DNA of 64,000 nucleotides from Brevundimonas pishanensis. GTDB lineage: Bacteria; Pseudomonadota; Alphaproteobacteria; Caulobacterales; Caulobacteraceae. The translations under genes were made by a program, and so were the position numbers. Each line of letters begins with the position of its first letter. Positions within the stretch are counted from its first letter, which is position 1. The notes under the pieces were generated by a model that searched no databases, was not told the origin of the DNA, and saw nothing but the letters and a program-made list of their open reading frames with translations. Positions 18,510 to 25,970 of this stretch are shown here, piece after piece. The stretch spans positions 186,001 through 250,000 of the forward strand of contig NZ_JAJKBG010000001.1 in assembly GCF_022750635.1 (NCBI RefSeq). The letters are read 5' to 3'.

Positions 18510-20021
18510 ATGACCCAGACTGATCGCCCCGAAACCCAATCTGAAGCTCAATCCGAAGTCGTGCGCCCTGAAGCACGCTCTCCCCGTGGTTTTCAGGACC
18601 GTCGGGGTCATGATCTGAGCGTCGAGCGCCAGTTGATTGTACGCGTGTCCGAAGTCTATGAGCGCTGGGGTTTTGAAGCCCTCGAGACGCCCGCCTTCGA
18701 GTACGTCGATGCTCTGGGTAAGTTCCTGCCGGACACCGACCGCCCGAACGAAGGCGTTTTGGCGCTGGAGGACGACGACGATCAGTGGATGGCGCTTCGC
18801 TATGACCACACGGCACCGTTGGCCCGCTTTGCCGCCCAGAACTGGGAAACCCTGCCCAAGCCGTTCCGCCGCTATGCCTACGGTCCGGTGTGGCGCAACG
18901 AAAAGCCGGGTCCGGGTCGTTTCCGCGAGTTCTGGCAGTGCGACGCCGACACCGTCGGCTCCGACCGTCCCGAAGCTGATGCCGAGATCATCGCCATGGC
19001 GGTTGAAGGTCTGGGGGCTGCCGGTCTGGACAACGGTCAGTCGGTCATCCGCGTTTCGAACCGCAAACTGTTCGACGGCCTGTTCGATGCAGCGGGTATC
19101 ACCGACGCCAACCAGCGTCTGACTGCCCTTCGTGCCGTCGATAAATACGACCGTCTGGGCATTGAAGGCGTACGCCTGCTGCTTGGCGAAGGTCGTCTGG
19201 ATGAATCGGGCGACTACACCAAGGGTGCCAACATGCCTGTCGGCCTGATCGACAGCATCGAAGCCTTCCTGTCGTCGGCCGAACAACCGGGCCTGTCGCG
19301 TTCGGGCGTGCTGGACGCCATCGCCGGCGTGGGAGCAGGTCTGGGCGCAGCGGGCGAAGCGGCTCTCAAGGAACTGTCGGCTATCGACCGTGCGCTGAAC
19401 GCCATGGGTGTGGCTGAGGACGCCGTGAAGTTCGATCCGACCATCGTGCGCGGTCTGGAATACTACACCGCCACCGTGTTCGAGGCCGAGCTTCTGCTGG
19501 AAACCCGCGACGAGAAGGGTCGGCCGATGCGCTTCGGCTCTATCGGTGGCGGCGGTCGCTATGACGATCTGGTTGCGCGCTTCACCGGCCAGACCGTTCC
19601 GGCCACCGGCTTCTCGTTCGGAGTGTCGCGCTTGGCGTCGGCGCTTAAAGCCGCAGGCAAGACGACCGAAGGCCGCGCGCGTGGTCCGGTCGTGGTCATC
19701 GTCTTCTCCGACGACGACATGCAGCACTATCTCGATGCGGTGGCCGAGCTGCGCAACGCCGGCATCCCTGCCGAGCTGTACCTTGGCCGCGCCGGTATGA
19801 AGGCCCAGTTCAAATATGCCGACCGTCGCAATGCGCCCGCTGCCGTCATTCTAGGCGGTGACGAGATCGCAGCCGGTGAAGTGACCATCAAGGACCTGGA
19901 CGCCGGTCGGGCCCAAGCTGCGAATATCGCTGACAACGAGGCGTGGAAAGCAGCACGTCCGGGGCAAATGAAGGTTGCACGCAGCGCGCTGGTCGAGACC
20001 ATTCGCGGCATTATCGAATAA
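18510..20021 (+). CDS. hisS: Histidine-tRNA ligase
   Basis: A class II aminoacyl-tRNA synthetase of about 503 aa. Motifs: ARSPRGFQDRRG near the N-terminus, the LRYDHTAPLARF ATP/His region, motif 2 in YGPVWRNEKPGPGRFREFWQ, the histidine-A motif RGLEYYTATVFE and motif 3 region GSIGGGGRYDDL. A C-terminal anticodon-binding domain follows (about residues 405-500). Length fits alphaproteobacterial HisS. The start is uncertain: ATG 18510 is the best fit, ATG 18486 would add eight residues. The stop codon lies inside a strong hairpin. Confidence 0.95.
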   Translation: MTQTDRPETQSEAQSEVVRPEARSPRGFQDRRGHDLSVERQLIVRVSEVYERWGFEALETPAFEYVDALGKFLPDTDRPNEGVLALEDDDDQWMALRYDHTAPLARFAAQNWETLPKPFRRYAYGPVWRNEKPGPGRFREFWQCDADTVGSDRPEADAEIIAMAVEGLGAAGLDNGQSVIRVSNRKLFDGLFDAAGITDANQRLTALRAVDKYDRLGIEGVRLLLGEGRLDESGDYTKGANMPVGLIDSIEAFLSSAEQPGLSRSGVLDAIAGVGAGLGAAGEAALKELSAIDRALNAMGVAEDAVKFDPTIVRGLEYYTATVFEAELLLETRDEKGRPMRFGSIGGGGRYDDLVARFTGQTVPATGFSFGVSRLASALKAAGKTTEGRARGPVVVIVFSDDDMQHYLDAVAELRNAGIPAELYLGRAGMKAQFKYADRRNAPAAVILGGDEIAAGEVTIKDLDAGRAQAANIADNEAWKAARPGQMKVARSALVETIRGIIE

Positions 20022-20033
20022 CCTTCGATAATC
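20011..20033 (+). promoter_or_regulatory. Hairpin spanning the hisS stop codon
   Basis: ATTATCGAA and TTCGATAAT form a perfect 9-bp stem around a 5-base loop that contains part of the TAA stop. There is no U-run. It may stabilise the hisS 3' end or act as a processing site. Confidence 0.45.
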
Positions 20034-20100
20034 GGGACTTCAATTCGTCAGGTTATCAGCGATAACTCATAAAACCTTCGATTTCTGCTTCGTGGCCCGA

Positions 20101-20128
20101 TTGACGCAACGGCACCCAATGCGTCATC
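20101..20128 (+). promoter_or_regulatory. Predicted housekeeping sigma promoter for a small RNA
   Basis: TTGACGC at 20101-20107 is a perfect Caulobacter-type -35. After 13 bases comes GCGTCATC (20121-20128), six of eight positions compatible with the -10 consensus GCTANAWC. Transcription would start near 20135, well after hisS and with no gene on that strand downstream. Confidence 0.55.
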
Positions 20129-20134
20129 TGAACC

Positions 20135-20254
20135 CACTCGAGAGACGCGGCGTTGAAGCGCAGTAGTCACTTGGAGGCGTTTCGGGGAGGAAACGTCCGC
20201 TCCATTAGAGAGCGAGAAGGCCCGCTGCGATGTATCCCCCGCAGCGGGCTTTTT
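20135..20254 (+). ncRNA. Candidate small RNA, about 120 nt
   Basis: Downstream of the predicted promoter the sequence folds into three successive hairpins. The first has stem GGAG/CTCC closing on GCGTTTC/GAAACGT with loop GGGGAG (20173-20203). The second is a short CGCTC/GAGCG stem (about 20199-20214). The third is the terminator at 20220-20254. There is no adjacent same-strand gene, so this looks like an independent transcript rather than a UTR. I cannot assign it to a named family. A short piece resembles the conserved GAGGAAA...GTCCG block of RNase P RNA, but the rest of that RNA is absent. Confidence 0.5.
20220..20254 (+). terminator. Rho-independent terminator of the small RNA candidate
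   Basis: GCCCGCTGCG (20220-20229) pairs perfectly with CGCAGCGGGC (20240-20249) and is followed by TTTTT. It is 200 bases past the hisS stop. Confidence 0.9.
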
Positions 20255-20315
20255 CATGCCTGCAATCCTGAGATGCGAAGCTGTGCGGTAGGTGCGCTCG
20301 AAGACCCGCGGGCAA

Positions 20316-20345
20316 AGAAAAAGGTCGGTGAAAACCACCGACCTT
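20316..20345 (-). terminator. Terminator of the M13 peptidase gene
   Basis: A 10-bp stem AAGGTCGGTG/CACCGACCTT (20321-20330 and 20336-20345) is followed on the minus strand by a U-rich stretch (20316-20322). Confidence 0.85.
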
Positions 20346-20373
20346 TGCCTTATCGAAGATGCTTCGATTTACC

Positions 20374-22503
20374 TTACCACAGGCGGATCCGGTCTTCCGG
20401 AGCGATGTAGTATTTGTCCGTCGGCTTGACGTCGAAGGCGGTGTACCAATCGTCGACGTTACGCAGCGGGCCGATCACGCGGAACTGCGCGGGCGAGTGC
20501 GAGTCCGTTGCGATCTGCTGGATCAGCGCGGCATCGCGATACTTCGACTGCCATACTTGCGCCCAGCCGTAGAAGAAGCGCTGCTCGCCGGTCGTGCCGT
20601 CGATGACCGGAGCCGGTTCACCCTTCAGCGACAGACGGTAGGCTGCCAGACCCACGGCCACGCCCGAGGCGTCGCCGATGTTCTCGCCCATGGTCAGGCC
20701 CGGGTTGATGTTGTGGCCCTCGATCGGGGCGTACTGTTGGTACTGCTCGCCCAGACGCTTGGTCAGTGCGTCGAAGTTGGCGCGGTCTTCGGCGGTCCAC
20801 CAGTTGCGTAGCACGCCATTGCCGTCCGACTTGGAGCCCTGGTCGTCGAAGCCGTGGCCGATTTCGTGACCGATAACGCCGCCGATACCGCCATAGTTGA
20901 CGGCTGCATCACCGTTAGGATCGAAGAACGGCGGCTGCAAGATAGCGGCGGGGAAGACGATCTCGTTGTTGACCGAGTTGTAGTAGGCGTTGACGGTTTG
21001 CGGCGTCATGCCCCACTCGGTCTTGTCGACTTCCTTGTCCAGACGCGAAACGCGGTCGGCATAGCTCCACTGGCGCATGCGGACGGCATTACCAACCAGA
21101 TCGTCACCACTGATTTGCAGTGCCGAGTAGTCGCGCCACTTGTCCGGATAGCCGATCTTGACGGTGAACTTGTTCAGCTTGTCCAAAGCTGCAGCCTTGG
21201 TCTCGTCGCCCATCCAGGTCAGGTTCTGGATACGCTCGGCCTGAGCCAGACGCAGGTTGGCGACCAGCTCTTCCATTTTGGCCTTGTATTCAGGCGGGAA
21301 GTATTGGGCCACGTACAGACGGCCAGCGGCTTCACCCAGAGCGCCTTCGGCAAACGAGATGGCGCGCTTTTCGCGGCTGCGTTGTTCCGGCTGACCCGAC
21401 AGGTCGCGGTCACGGAAGCCCCAGCGCAGTTCGGCAAAGCGCTTGGACAGCAGCGGAGCCATCTGGTCGGCGGTGTGGAAGGCTTGCCACGACTTGAGCA
21501 GCTCGACCGGCGTTTCCGCAAAGATGGCAGCGATCTTCGGCATCGCCGTGTCCTGACGGACGATCACGCGATCGGCGTGGCCCACACCAGCGGCGGTATA
21601 GAAGGCCTGCCAGTCAAAGCCGGGCGCTTCGGCGGCCAGACGCTGGATGGTGTACTCATTATAAGTACGGTCGCGATTGCGGTTCTCTGCCGGGGTCCAG
21701 TGGGTTTCGGCGATCTTGTTTTCCAGCGCCACGATCTCGGCGGCGGTTTCAACCGGCTTGTCCCAACCGATCTGGGTCAGCATCTCGGCGATATAGGCCT
21801 GATACTTCTCTTCTTTGTCGGCGTAACGCGCGTCCAGATAGTAGTCGCGGTTCGGCAGGCCCAGGCCCGAGTGGCCGGTCGAAACGACGTGGCGGGTCGG
21901 GTTCTTGGCGTCGGCACCGACGCCTGCGCCGAAGAAGGCCGCGCCGAAGTCACCGTTGTGGGCACCCATATAGGTGGCCATGGCTTCGTGGCTGTCGATG
22001 GCTCGGATAGCGGCCAGATAGGGCTGCAGCGGTTGTGCGTCGACGGCCTCGATACGGGCTTCGTCGATGTACGAGCGATAGGCGTCGGCGATCTTCTGCT
22101 CGTCCGAACCGGCCACCAGATCGGTCCGGGCAGCCAGACCCAGCACCAGTTCCTTCATGCGGTTGTCAGACAGTTCGCGCAGGAGCGGGAACGAACCATA
22201 GGAGGTGCGGTCCGACGGGATCACCAGTTGGTCGAAGGCCTTGCCATTAGCAAAGCGGAAGAAGTCGTCACCCGGACGCACCGAAGTGTCACGGCCAGAC
22301 AAATCAAAGCCCCAAGTGCCGTAGCGCGGGCTCTCGGTGCCCTTCCATCCGCCGTCGGCCGCCTGGGCCATCGGGGTCTCGATCAGGCTGACCATTTCAC
22401 AAGCCGTGCCGATGCAGGCGTGATCATGCGACGACGAGTCAGCAAAAGCTGCGGCGGGCATCAGCAGCGCTGCAACGGCAGCACCAGCCAGAAGTCTTTT
22501 CAT
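20374..22503 (-). CDS. M13 family zinc metallopeptidase (PepO/neprilysin-like), exported
   Basis: A 709-aa exported peptidase. A signal peptide (MKRLLAGAAVAALLMPAAAFA) precedes an M13 N-terminal domain (from about residue 70) and the catalytic domain. The zinc site is HEIGH (His546, Glu547, His550) with the third ligand Glu607 in MGENIGDASG; NAYYNSVNNEIVFPA is the substrate-binding M13 motif. It should cleave oligopeptides in the periplasm. Most M13 enzymes end in CxxW, but this one ends DRIRLW, lacking the terminal Cys. ATG 22503 is preceded by GAGGGA; an upstream ATG at 22539 is less likely. Confidence 0.95.
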   Translation of the reverse strand: MKRLLAGAAVAALLMPAAAFADSSSHDHACIGTACEMVSLIETPMAQAADGGWKGTESPRYGTWGFDLSGRDTSVRPGDDFFRFANGKAFDQLVIPSDRTSYGSFPLLRELSDNRMKELVLGLAARTDLVAGSDEQKIADAYRSYIDEARIEAVDAQPLQPYLAAIRAIDSHEAMATYMGAHNGDFGAAFFGAGVGADAKNPTRHVVSTGHSGLGLPNRDYYLDARYADKEEKYQAYIAEMLTQIGWDKPVETAAEIVALENKIAETHWTPAENRNRDRTYNEYTIQRLAAEAPGFDWQAFYTAAGVGHADRVIVRQDTAMPKIAAIFAETPVELLKSWQAFHTADQMAPLLSKRFAELRWGFRDRDLSGQPEQRSREKRAISFAEGALGEAAGRLYVAQYFPPEYKAKMEELVANLRLAQAERIQNLTWMGDETKAAALDKLNKFTVKIGYPDKWRDYSALQISGDDLVGNAVRMRQWSYADRVSRLDKEVDKTEWGMTPQTVNAYYNSVNNEIVFPAAILQPPFFDPNGDAAVNYGGIGGVIGHEIGHGFDDQGSKSDGNGVLRNWWTAEDRANFDALTKRLGEQYQQYAPIEGHNINPGLTMGENIGDASGVAVGLAAYRLSLKGEPAPVIDGTTGEQRFFYGWAQVWQSKYRDAALIQQIATDSHSPAQFRVIGPLRNVDDWYTAFDVKPTDKYYIAPEDRIRLW

Positions 22504-22998
22504 GCGGGGTTCCCTCGTTTGAATTGGTTTTAACGGCACAAAACTGCGTTTCCGTCGTTAATCATCCACCTCGGCGCGCGCGACAAGCTCTAGCTTGGCC
22601 AGATAACGGCGAACTGTGAAATTCGCCTGATGATTCAATCAAGACATTGGTCGAAAACGAGAATCTGCGAAGAGGCTCGCGGCATAACCGTGCGGACGTA
22701 TGCTTTTTAAAACAACAGTGTTGCGCGGGAACGAAAACCACTGCAAAAAATGGAAGTTTTTACCGGCTACTGCGTAAATTCCCCTACACAATCACCCGCA
22801 CGGTAGGATTTCAGCATGTATTTTGACGGATTTCTGACCCATTTTGGTCACCGTTCGATGATGATAGTTCGCTCCAGCACATCGCCCCATACCTGCGTTC
22901 GACGGTCATCGTTCTTGATCGACAGCGCGATTCGGACGCGATGCCAGTTTGGCGGTCTCCCCACCGCCCTCCTTTTTTAGTGATTGAGTATTAAGTCG
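22504..22998. other. Long intergenic region between divergent peptidase and TetR genes
   Basis: About 490 bases without a convincing gene. It must contain the M13 peptidase promoter on the minus strand. Visible items are an 11-bp palindrome CAACAGTGTTG at 22713-22723, a TTGACGG at 22823-22829 without a good -10, and a plus-strand terminator at 22951-22978 only 20 bases before the TetR start. The last suggests a short upstream transcript or attenuator. Confidence 0.5.
22951..22978 (+). terminator. Terminator-like hairpin just upstream of the TetR gene
   Basis: GGCGGT (22951-22956) pairs with ACCGCC (22963-22968) around loop CTCCCC, followed by CTCC and then TTTTTT. It lies before the TetR start, with no identified upstream gene on this strand. 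Confidence 0.6.
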
Positions 22999-23655
22999 AT
23001 GACCGAGACTGTCGTTGTCGCTTCCGCGACCGCCGATACCGAAGCCAAGCCGCGCGTAAACCGCCGCCAGGTTGCCAAGGCCCGCACCCGCCTGAAGGTT
23101 CTTGAAGCCGCTCGCAACCTGTTTGCCGAACGTGGCTATGATGCCGCCACCATCCGCGACATCGCCAAGGGTGCAGGTATGTCGACCGGTGCCGTGTTCG
23201 CCAACTTCCAAGACAAGGCCGAGCTGTTCGAAGCCGTCTTCTCGGAAGAAATGGCTTCGCTGGCTGAAGATTTCGCTGCCGGTATCGCCATCGACGACAA
23301 CACCGCTGCCCGTCTGGCCGGTGGCCTGACCGCCGGTTACCACCGCGCTCTGGACCACCTGCCGCTGATGCAGGCCATGGTCGCCCGCTCGTGGTTCCAG
23401 CCGGAAGACGCCGACAAGCGCGTGCGTGAATTTCTCGCCCCGATCATGTCGGCCCTGAGCGAAGTTCTGCAAGCCGGTATTGCCAAGGGCGAACTGCGTC
23501 AGGACATCGACGTCGCTGTGATCGCCCGTATGGTGTGGGACATCTATCTGTCGAACTTCCGTCGTGCTGCCTACGACAACTGGGGCATCGAAGAGCTGAC
23601 CCCGCTGGTTCGCAAGCAAATGGACATCCTGCTGGCCGGCCAACAAGCCAAGTAA
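22999..23655 (+). CDS. TetR/AcrR-family transcriptional regulator
   Basis: A 218-aa repressor. The N-terminal helix-turn-helix (about residues 25-70) reads RLKVLEAARNLFAERGY, then ATIRDIAKGAGMSTGAVFANF, typical of TetR. The C-terminal ligand-binding domain is helical and of unknown specificity. A disordered Thr/Ala-rich stretch precedes the DNA-binding domain. ATG 22999 is used; a TTG at 22984 has no ribosome site. The next gene is convergent, so any target may be elsewhere; the inverted repeat at 24888 is one candidate operator nearby. Translation begins 20 bases after a terminator-like hairpin. Confidence 0.9.
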   Translation: MTETVVVASATADTEAKPRVNRRQVAKARTRLKVLEAARNLFAERGYDAATIRDIAKGAGMSTGAVFANFQDKAELFEAVFSEEMASLAEDFAAGIAIDDNTAARLAGGLTAGYHRALDHLPLMQAMVARSWFQPEDADKRVREFLAPIMSALSEVLQAGIAKGELRQDIDVAVIARMVWDIYLSNFRRAAYDNWGIEELTPLVRKQMDILLAGQQAK

Positions 23656-23682
23656 GCCAACAGGTCACTGACCTTATAAAAG

Positions 23683-23715
23683 AAGCCGGAAGGGACATCC
23701 CTTCCGGCTTTTTTG
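23683..23715. terminator. Bidirectional terminator between TetR and Rieske genes
   Basis: A perfect 12-bp stem (23683-23694 and 23699-23710, loop ACAT) is followed by TTTTTT on the plus strand; the minus strand reads CTTCTTTTAT after the stem. Confidence 0.92.
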
Positions 23716-23725
23716 TTTCCCGCTT

Positions 23726-24835
23726 TCAGCTCTTCCAGCGAAGCACGGTTTCCTTGATGGGATTGACGAAGGCGCGTCCCTCGGCGCGGCTCTTCAGCCA
23801 TTCCTTCTTGAGCTGCTGATACCATTTGGCCTGTTTGTCGGCATCGTCGATCCACAGCAGGGCCGGATCATATTTCAGCCCCTCGTTCTGCAAGTTCACC
23901 ATGCCGCCGTCCTGCTGGAGGAAGGCCACCACGCCTGCCCGCAGGAAGGGTTTGGCCAGCCCGAAGACCCAGTGGTCCGACCAGAAAATCTGGGTGATGC
24001 GGGTCTTGGTGGCGGTTACCGGTGTTAACAGGGTCAAGGCCAAAACCTGTTTCTCTCCGACCTGAATATGCTCCCACCGATAGCCCGGAAGCCGGAAGGT
24101 GATCTCCGTCGCGGGGGCACCGCCCAGTATCTTATAAAGGCGGCTGTTGGACGAGGGGGCGTGGCGCACCATGGCCCATCCGAAATCACGCGGCGCAAAG
24201 GTCTTGGCCTTTTCGTGCATCGATTTCTCGGAGCGCCACCACCACTGCTTATGAACATAGGGGCCGTGGGCAGGGTCCATAAGCCCAACCACCGCGTGGT
24301 CGATATGGCTGTCGAAATCCATCCATTCAACCAGACGGATGTCGCTATCGGCACTAGGGAATACAGGCGGTTCATGGTCGGGCGCGGACGGATTGCGCGG
24401 ATCGGACGCCATCCACACGAACACCATGCCCTGGCTCTCGCGCACCGGATAGGAGCGCACCTTGATGCGGTTCGGGTCTACGTCCTGACCTTCGCACAAA
24501 GAGGGAATGGCCGCGCAGACGCCATCGGTTCGGAAACGCCAGCCGTGATAGGGGCACTCGACCGTTTCACCCTCGCCATCGTGCTCAACCATACGGCCCG
24601 CCGACAAAGGCGCGGCGCGGTGGGGGCAGATATCGCGCAGGGCGTAAACCTCGCCCGCGCGCGTACGCCCCAGCAACACCGGCTCACCCATAAGCTCATA
24701 GCGCTTCAAACTGGCTGGAGCGACGTTGCGGGACAGGGCGAGGAAGTACCAGGCATCGGTAACGAAGCCCTTGCCAAACGCTGTTTGAGGTGTAGCTGAT
24801 GACGGCGGTACAGCTTGAGGTGCGGCTTGGATCAT
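23726..24835 (-). CDS. Rieske non-haem iron oxygenase, alpha subunit
   Basis: A 369-aa oxygenase. The Rieske [2Fe-2S] cluster ligands are Cys70-x-His72 (CPHRAAPLSAG) and Cys94-x2-His97 (CPYHGWRF). The C-terminal domain has the mononuclear iron region DSHIDHAVVGLMDPAHGPYVH. It would hydroxylate or demethylate an aromatic, steroid-like or other hydrophobic substrate using electrons from a ferredoxin and reductase. No reductase, ferredoxin or beta subunit lies nearby, so it resembles stand-alone three-component or VanA/KshA-type enzymes. It is divergent from an exported hydrolase across a 100-base gap with a palindrome. Confidence 0.88.
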   Translation of the reverse strand: MIQAAPQAVPPSSATPQTAFGKGFVTDAWYFLALSRNVAPASLKRYELMGEPVLLGRTRAGEVYALRDICPHRAAPLSAGRMVEHDGEGETVECPYHGWRFRTDGVCAAIPSLCEGQDVDPNRIKVRSYPVRESQGMVFVWMASDPRNPSAPDHEPPVFPSADSDIRLVEWMDFDSHIDHAVVGLMDPAHGPYVHKQWWWRSEKSMHEKAKTFAPRDFGWAMVRHAPSSNSRLYKILGGAPATEITFRLPGYRWEHIQVGEKQVLALTLLTPVTATKTRITQIFWSDHWVFGLAKPFLRAGVVAFLQQDGGMVNLQNEGLKYDPALLWIDDADKQAKWYQQLKKEWLKSRAEGRAFVNPIKETVLRWKS

Positions 24836-24887
24836 GGCCGTTTCATATCAAGCCACTTTGCGCCTGTCTCACTAGACATTGTAGAGA

Positions 24888-24904
24888 ACTTTGTTTTACA
24901 AAGT
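24888..24904. promoter_or_regulatory. Palindrome between Rieske and hydrolase genes (candidate operator)
   Basis: ACTTTG-TTTTA-CAAAGT, a perfect inverted repeat with 6-base arms, sits in the 100-base divergent promoter region. Its size and spacing are typical of a dimeric repressor site. The TetR gene 1.2 kb away is a possible but unproven partner. Confidence 0.5.
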
Positions 24905-24935
24905 CTGCAAATCAACGATCTTCGGAGAAACGCCC

Positions 24936-25883
24936 TTGTCGCGCCTTGCGGTTATGACGGCCCTTATCGCCGCCCCCTTGCTGTTCACCTCCCCTGCTGT
25001 GGCCCAGTCCCACAGCGGGCACGGCGAGCACGCCCACCAACATGCGGCATTCGAATCCGGTCGCATCCATGTTCGCGTTGACGGCCCCGAGGGCGCACCC
25101 GACGTCGTGTTGATCCCCGGCCTGTCGTCCTCGCCGCGCATTTGGCAGGACACAACCGACGAGCTGTCGAAAACCTATCGCGTGCACCGTATTCACGTTC
25201 AGGGCTTTGCCGGTGCGGCACCCAAGGATAACGCCCAGATCGGCGACACTCCCCAGCCATTCATCGTGCCGGTAGCCGACGAGATCGATCGCTATATTCG
25301 CGAAGCCAATCTGAACAAGCCTGCCGTCATCGGCCACTCGCTGGGCGGGTCGCTGGCCATGACGATTGCATCGCGCCATCCGCAAGATGTCAGCAAGGTC
25401 ATGGTGGTGGACATGCTGCCGTTTATGGGCGCGATGTTCGGTCCTCCGGGCACCACTGCCGAGAGCGTAAAGCCGACCGCACTGAGCGTCTGGAACACCC
25501 AGGCTGGCTCGAGCCGTGAAGACTATCTGACCGCCGCCAACGCCAGTGTCACCGGCATGATCAATACCGAAGCCCGTCGCGCCGGCCCGCTGTCCGACGT
25601 GGAGGGGAGCGATCAACAGGTGTCGGCCGCCGCCTTCCATGATCTGATCGTGACGGACCTGCGTCCGGAACTGCCCAAGATCACGGTCCCGATGACTGTG
25701 CTCTACGTCAAGTTCAATGACGCCCGTATGACCAACGAGGTCACCGACATGATCTATCGCGCCAGCTTCTCGACGCGCCCCGGCACCACACTGAAGCGTA
25801 TCGACGACAGCGCCCACTTCATCATGCTCGACCAGCCCCAGATCTTTGCCGCAGAAATCGATACGTTCCTGAAATCCAATTAA
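24936..25883 (+). CDS. Exported alpha/beta hydrolase
   Basis: A 315-aa protein with a signal peptide (MSRLAVMTALIAAPL... ending near AVAQ), then a His-rich linker (SHSGHGEHAHQH) that could bind metal. The alpha/beta-hydrolase fold has oxyanion motif LIPGLSSSP, nucleophile Ser in GHSLGGSLA, and a C-terminal catalytic His in DDSAHFIMLDQP. The substrate is unknown. The start is TTG 24936, with GGAGAA eight bases upstream and a correct signal peptide; an upstream TTG at 24891 would spoil it. It is divergent from the Rieske oxygenase, which could indicate a shared catabolic regulation. Confidence 0.85.
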   Translation: MSRLAVMTALIAAPLLFTSPAVAQSHSGHGEHAHQHAAFESGRIHVRVDGPEGAPDVVLIPGLSSSPRIWQDTTDELSKTYRVHRIHVQGFAGAAPKDNAQIGDTPQPFIVPVADEIDRYIREANLNKPAVIGHSLGGSLAMTIASRHPQDVSKVMVVDMLPFMGAMFGPPGTTAESVKPTALSVWNTQAGSSREDYLTAANASVTGMINTEARRAGPLSDVEGSDQQVSAAAFHDLIVTDLRPELPKITVPMTVLYVKFNDARMTNEVTDMIYRASFSTRPGTTLKRIDDSAHFIMLDQPQIFAAEIDTFLKSN

Positions 25884-25924
25884 GTCGCCATCATTTCGGC
25901 GACAGTCTATGGCTGTTGATTAGT

Positions 25925-25950
25925 ACCCCCGAGCCGCTAGGTTCGGGGGT
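25925..25950 (+). promoter_or_regulatory. Hairpin upstream of the penicillin-binding protein gene
   Basis: ACCCCCGA (25925-25932) pairs with TCGGGGGT (25943-25950). There is no U-run. It lies 20 bases before the PBP start, so it may be a weak terminator of the hydrolase gene or a leader structure. Confidence 0.4.
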
Positions 25951-25970
25951 GCCAGACCATGAGGACTTCA

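Larger units (their letters stand above)
20022..20373. other. Intergenic region holding a candidate small RNA gene
   Basis: This 352-base gap lies between convergent hisS and the M13 peptidase gene. It contains a Caulobacter-type promoter, a set of hairpins ending in a strong plus-strand terminator, and a separate minus-strand terminator for the peptidase. No credible protein-coding frame was seen. Confidence 0.6.

Noticed and set aside
20170..20215. Similarity to the conserved core of RNase P RNA
   Set aside because: Only about 20 bases resemble rnpB, with an insertion; the remaining 250 or more bases and long-range stems are missing.
20854..22533. 559-codon frame opposite the M13 peptidase
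   Set aside because: It mirrors the peptidase gene, has no motifs, and the minus strand has an intact zinc site and signal peptide.
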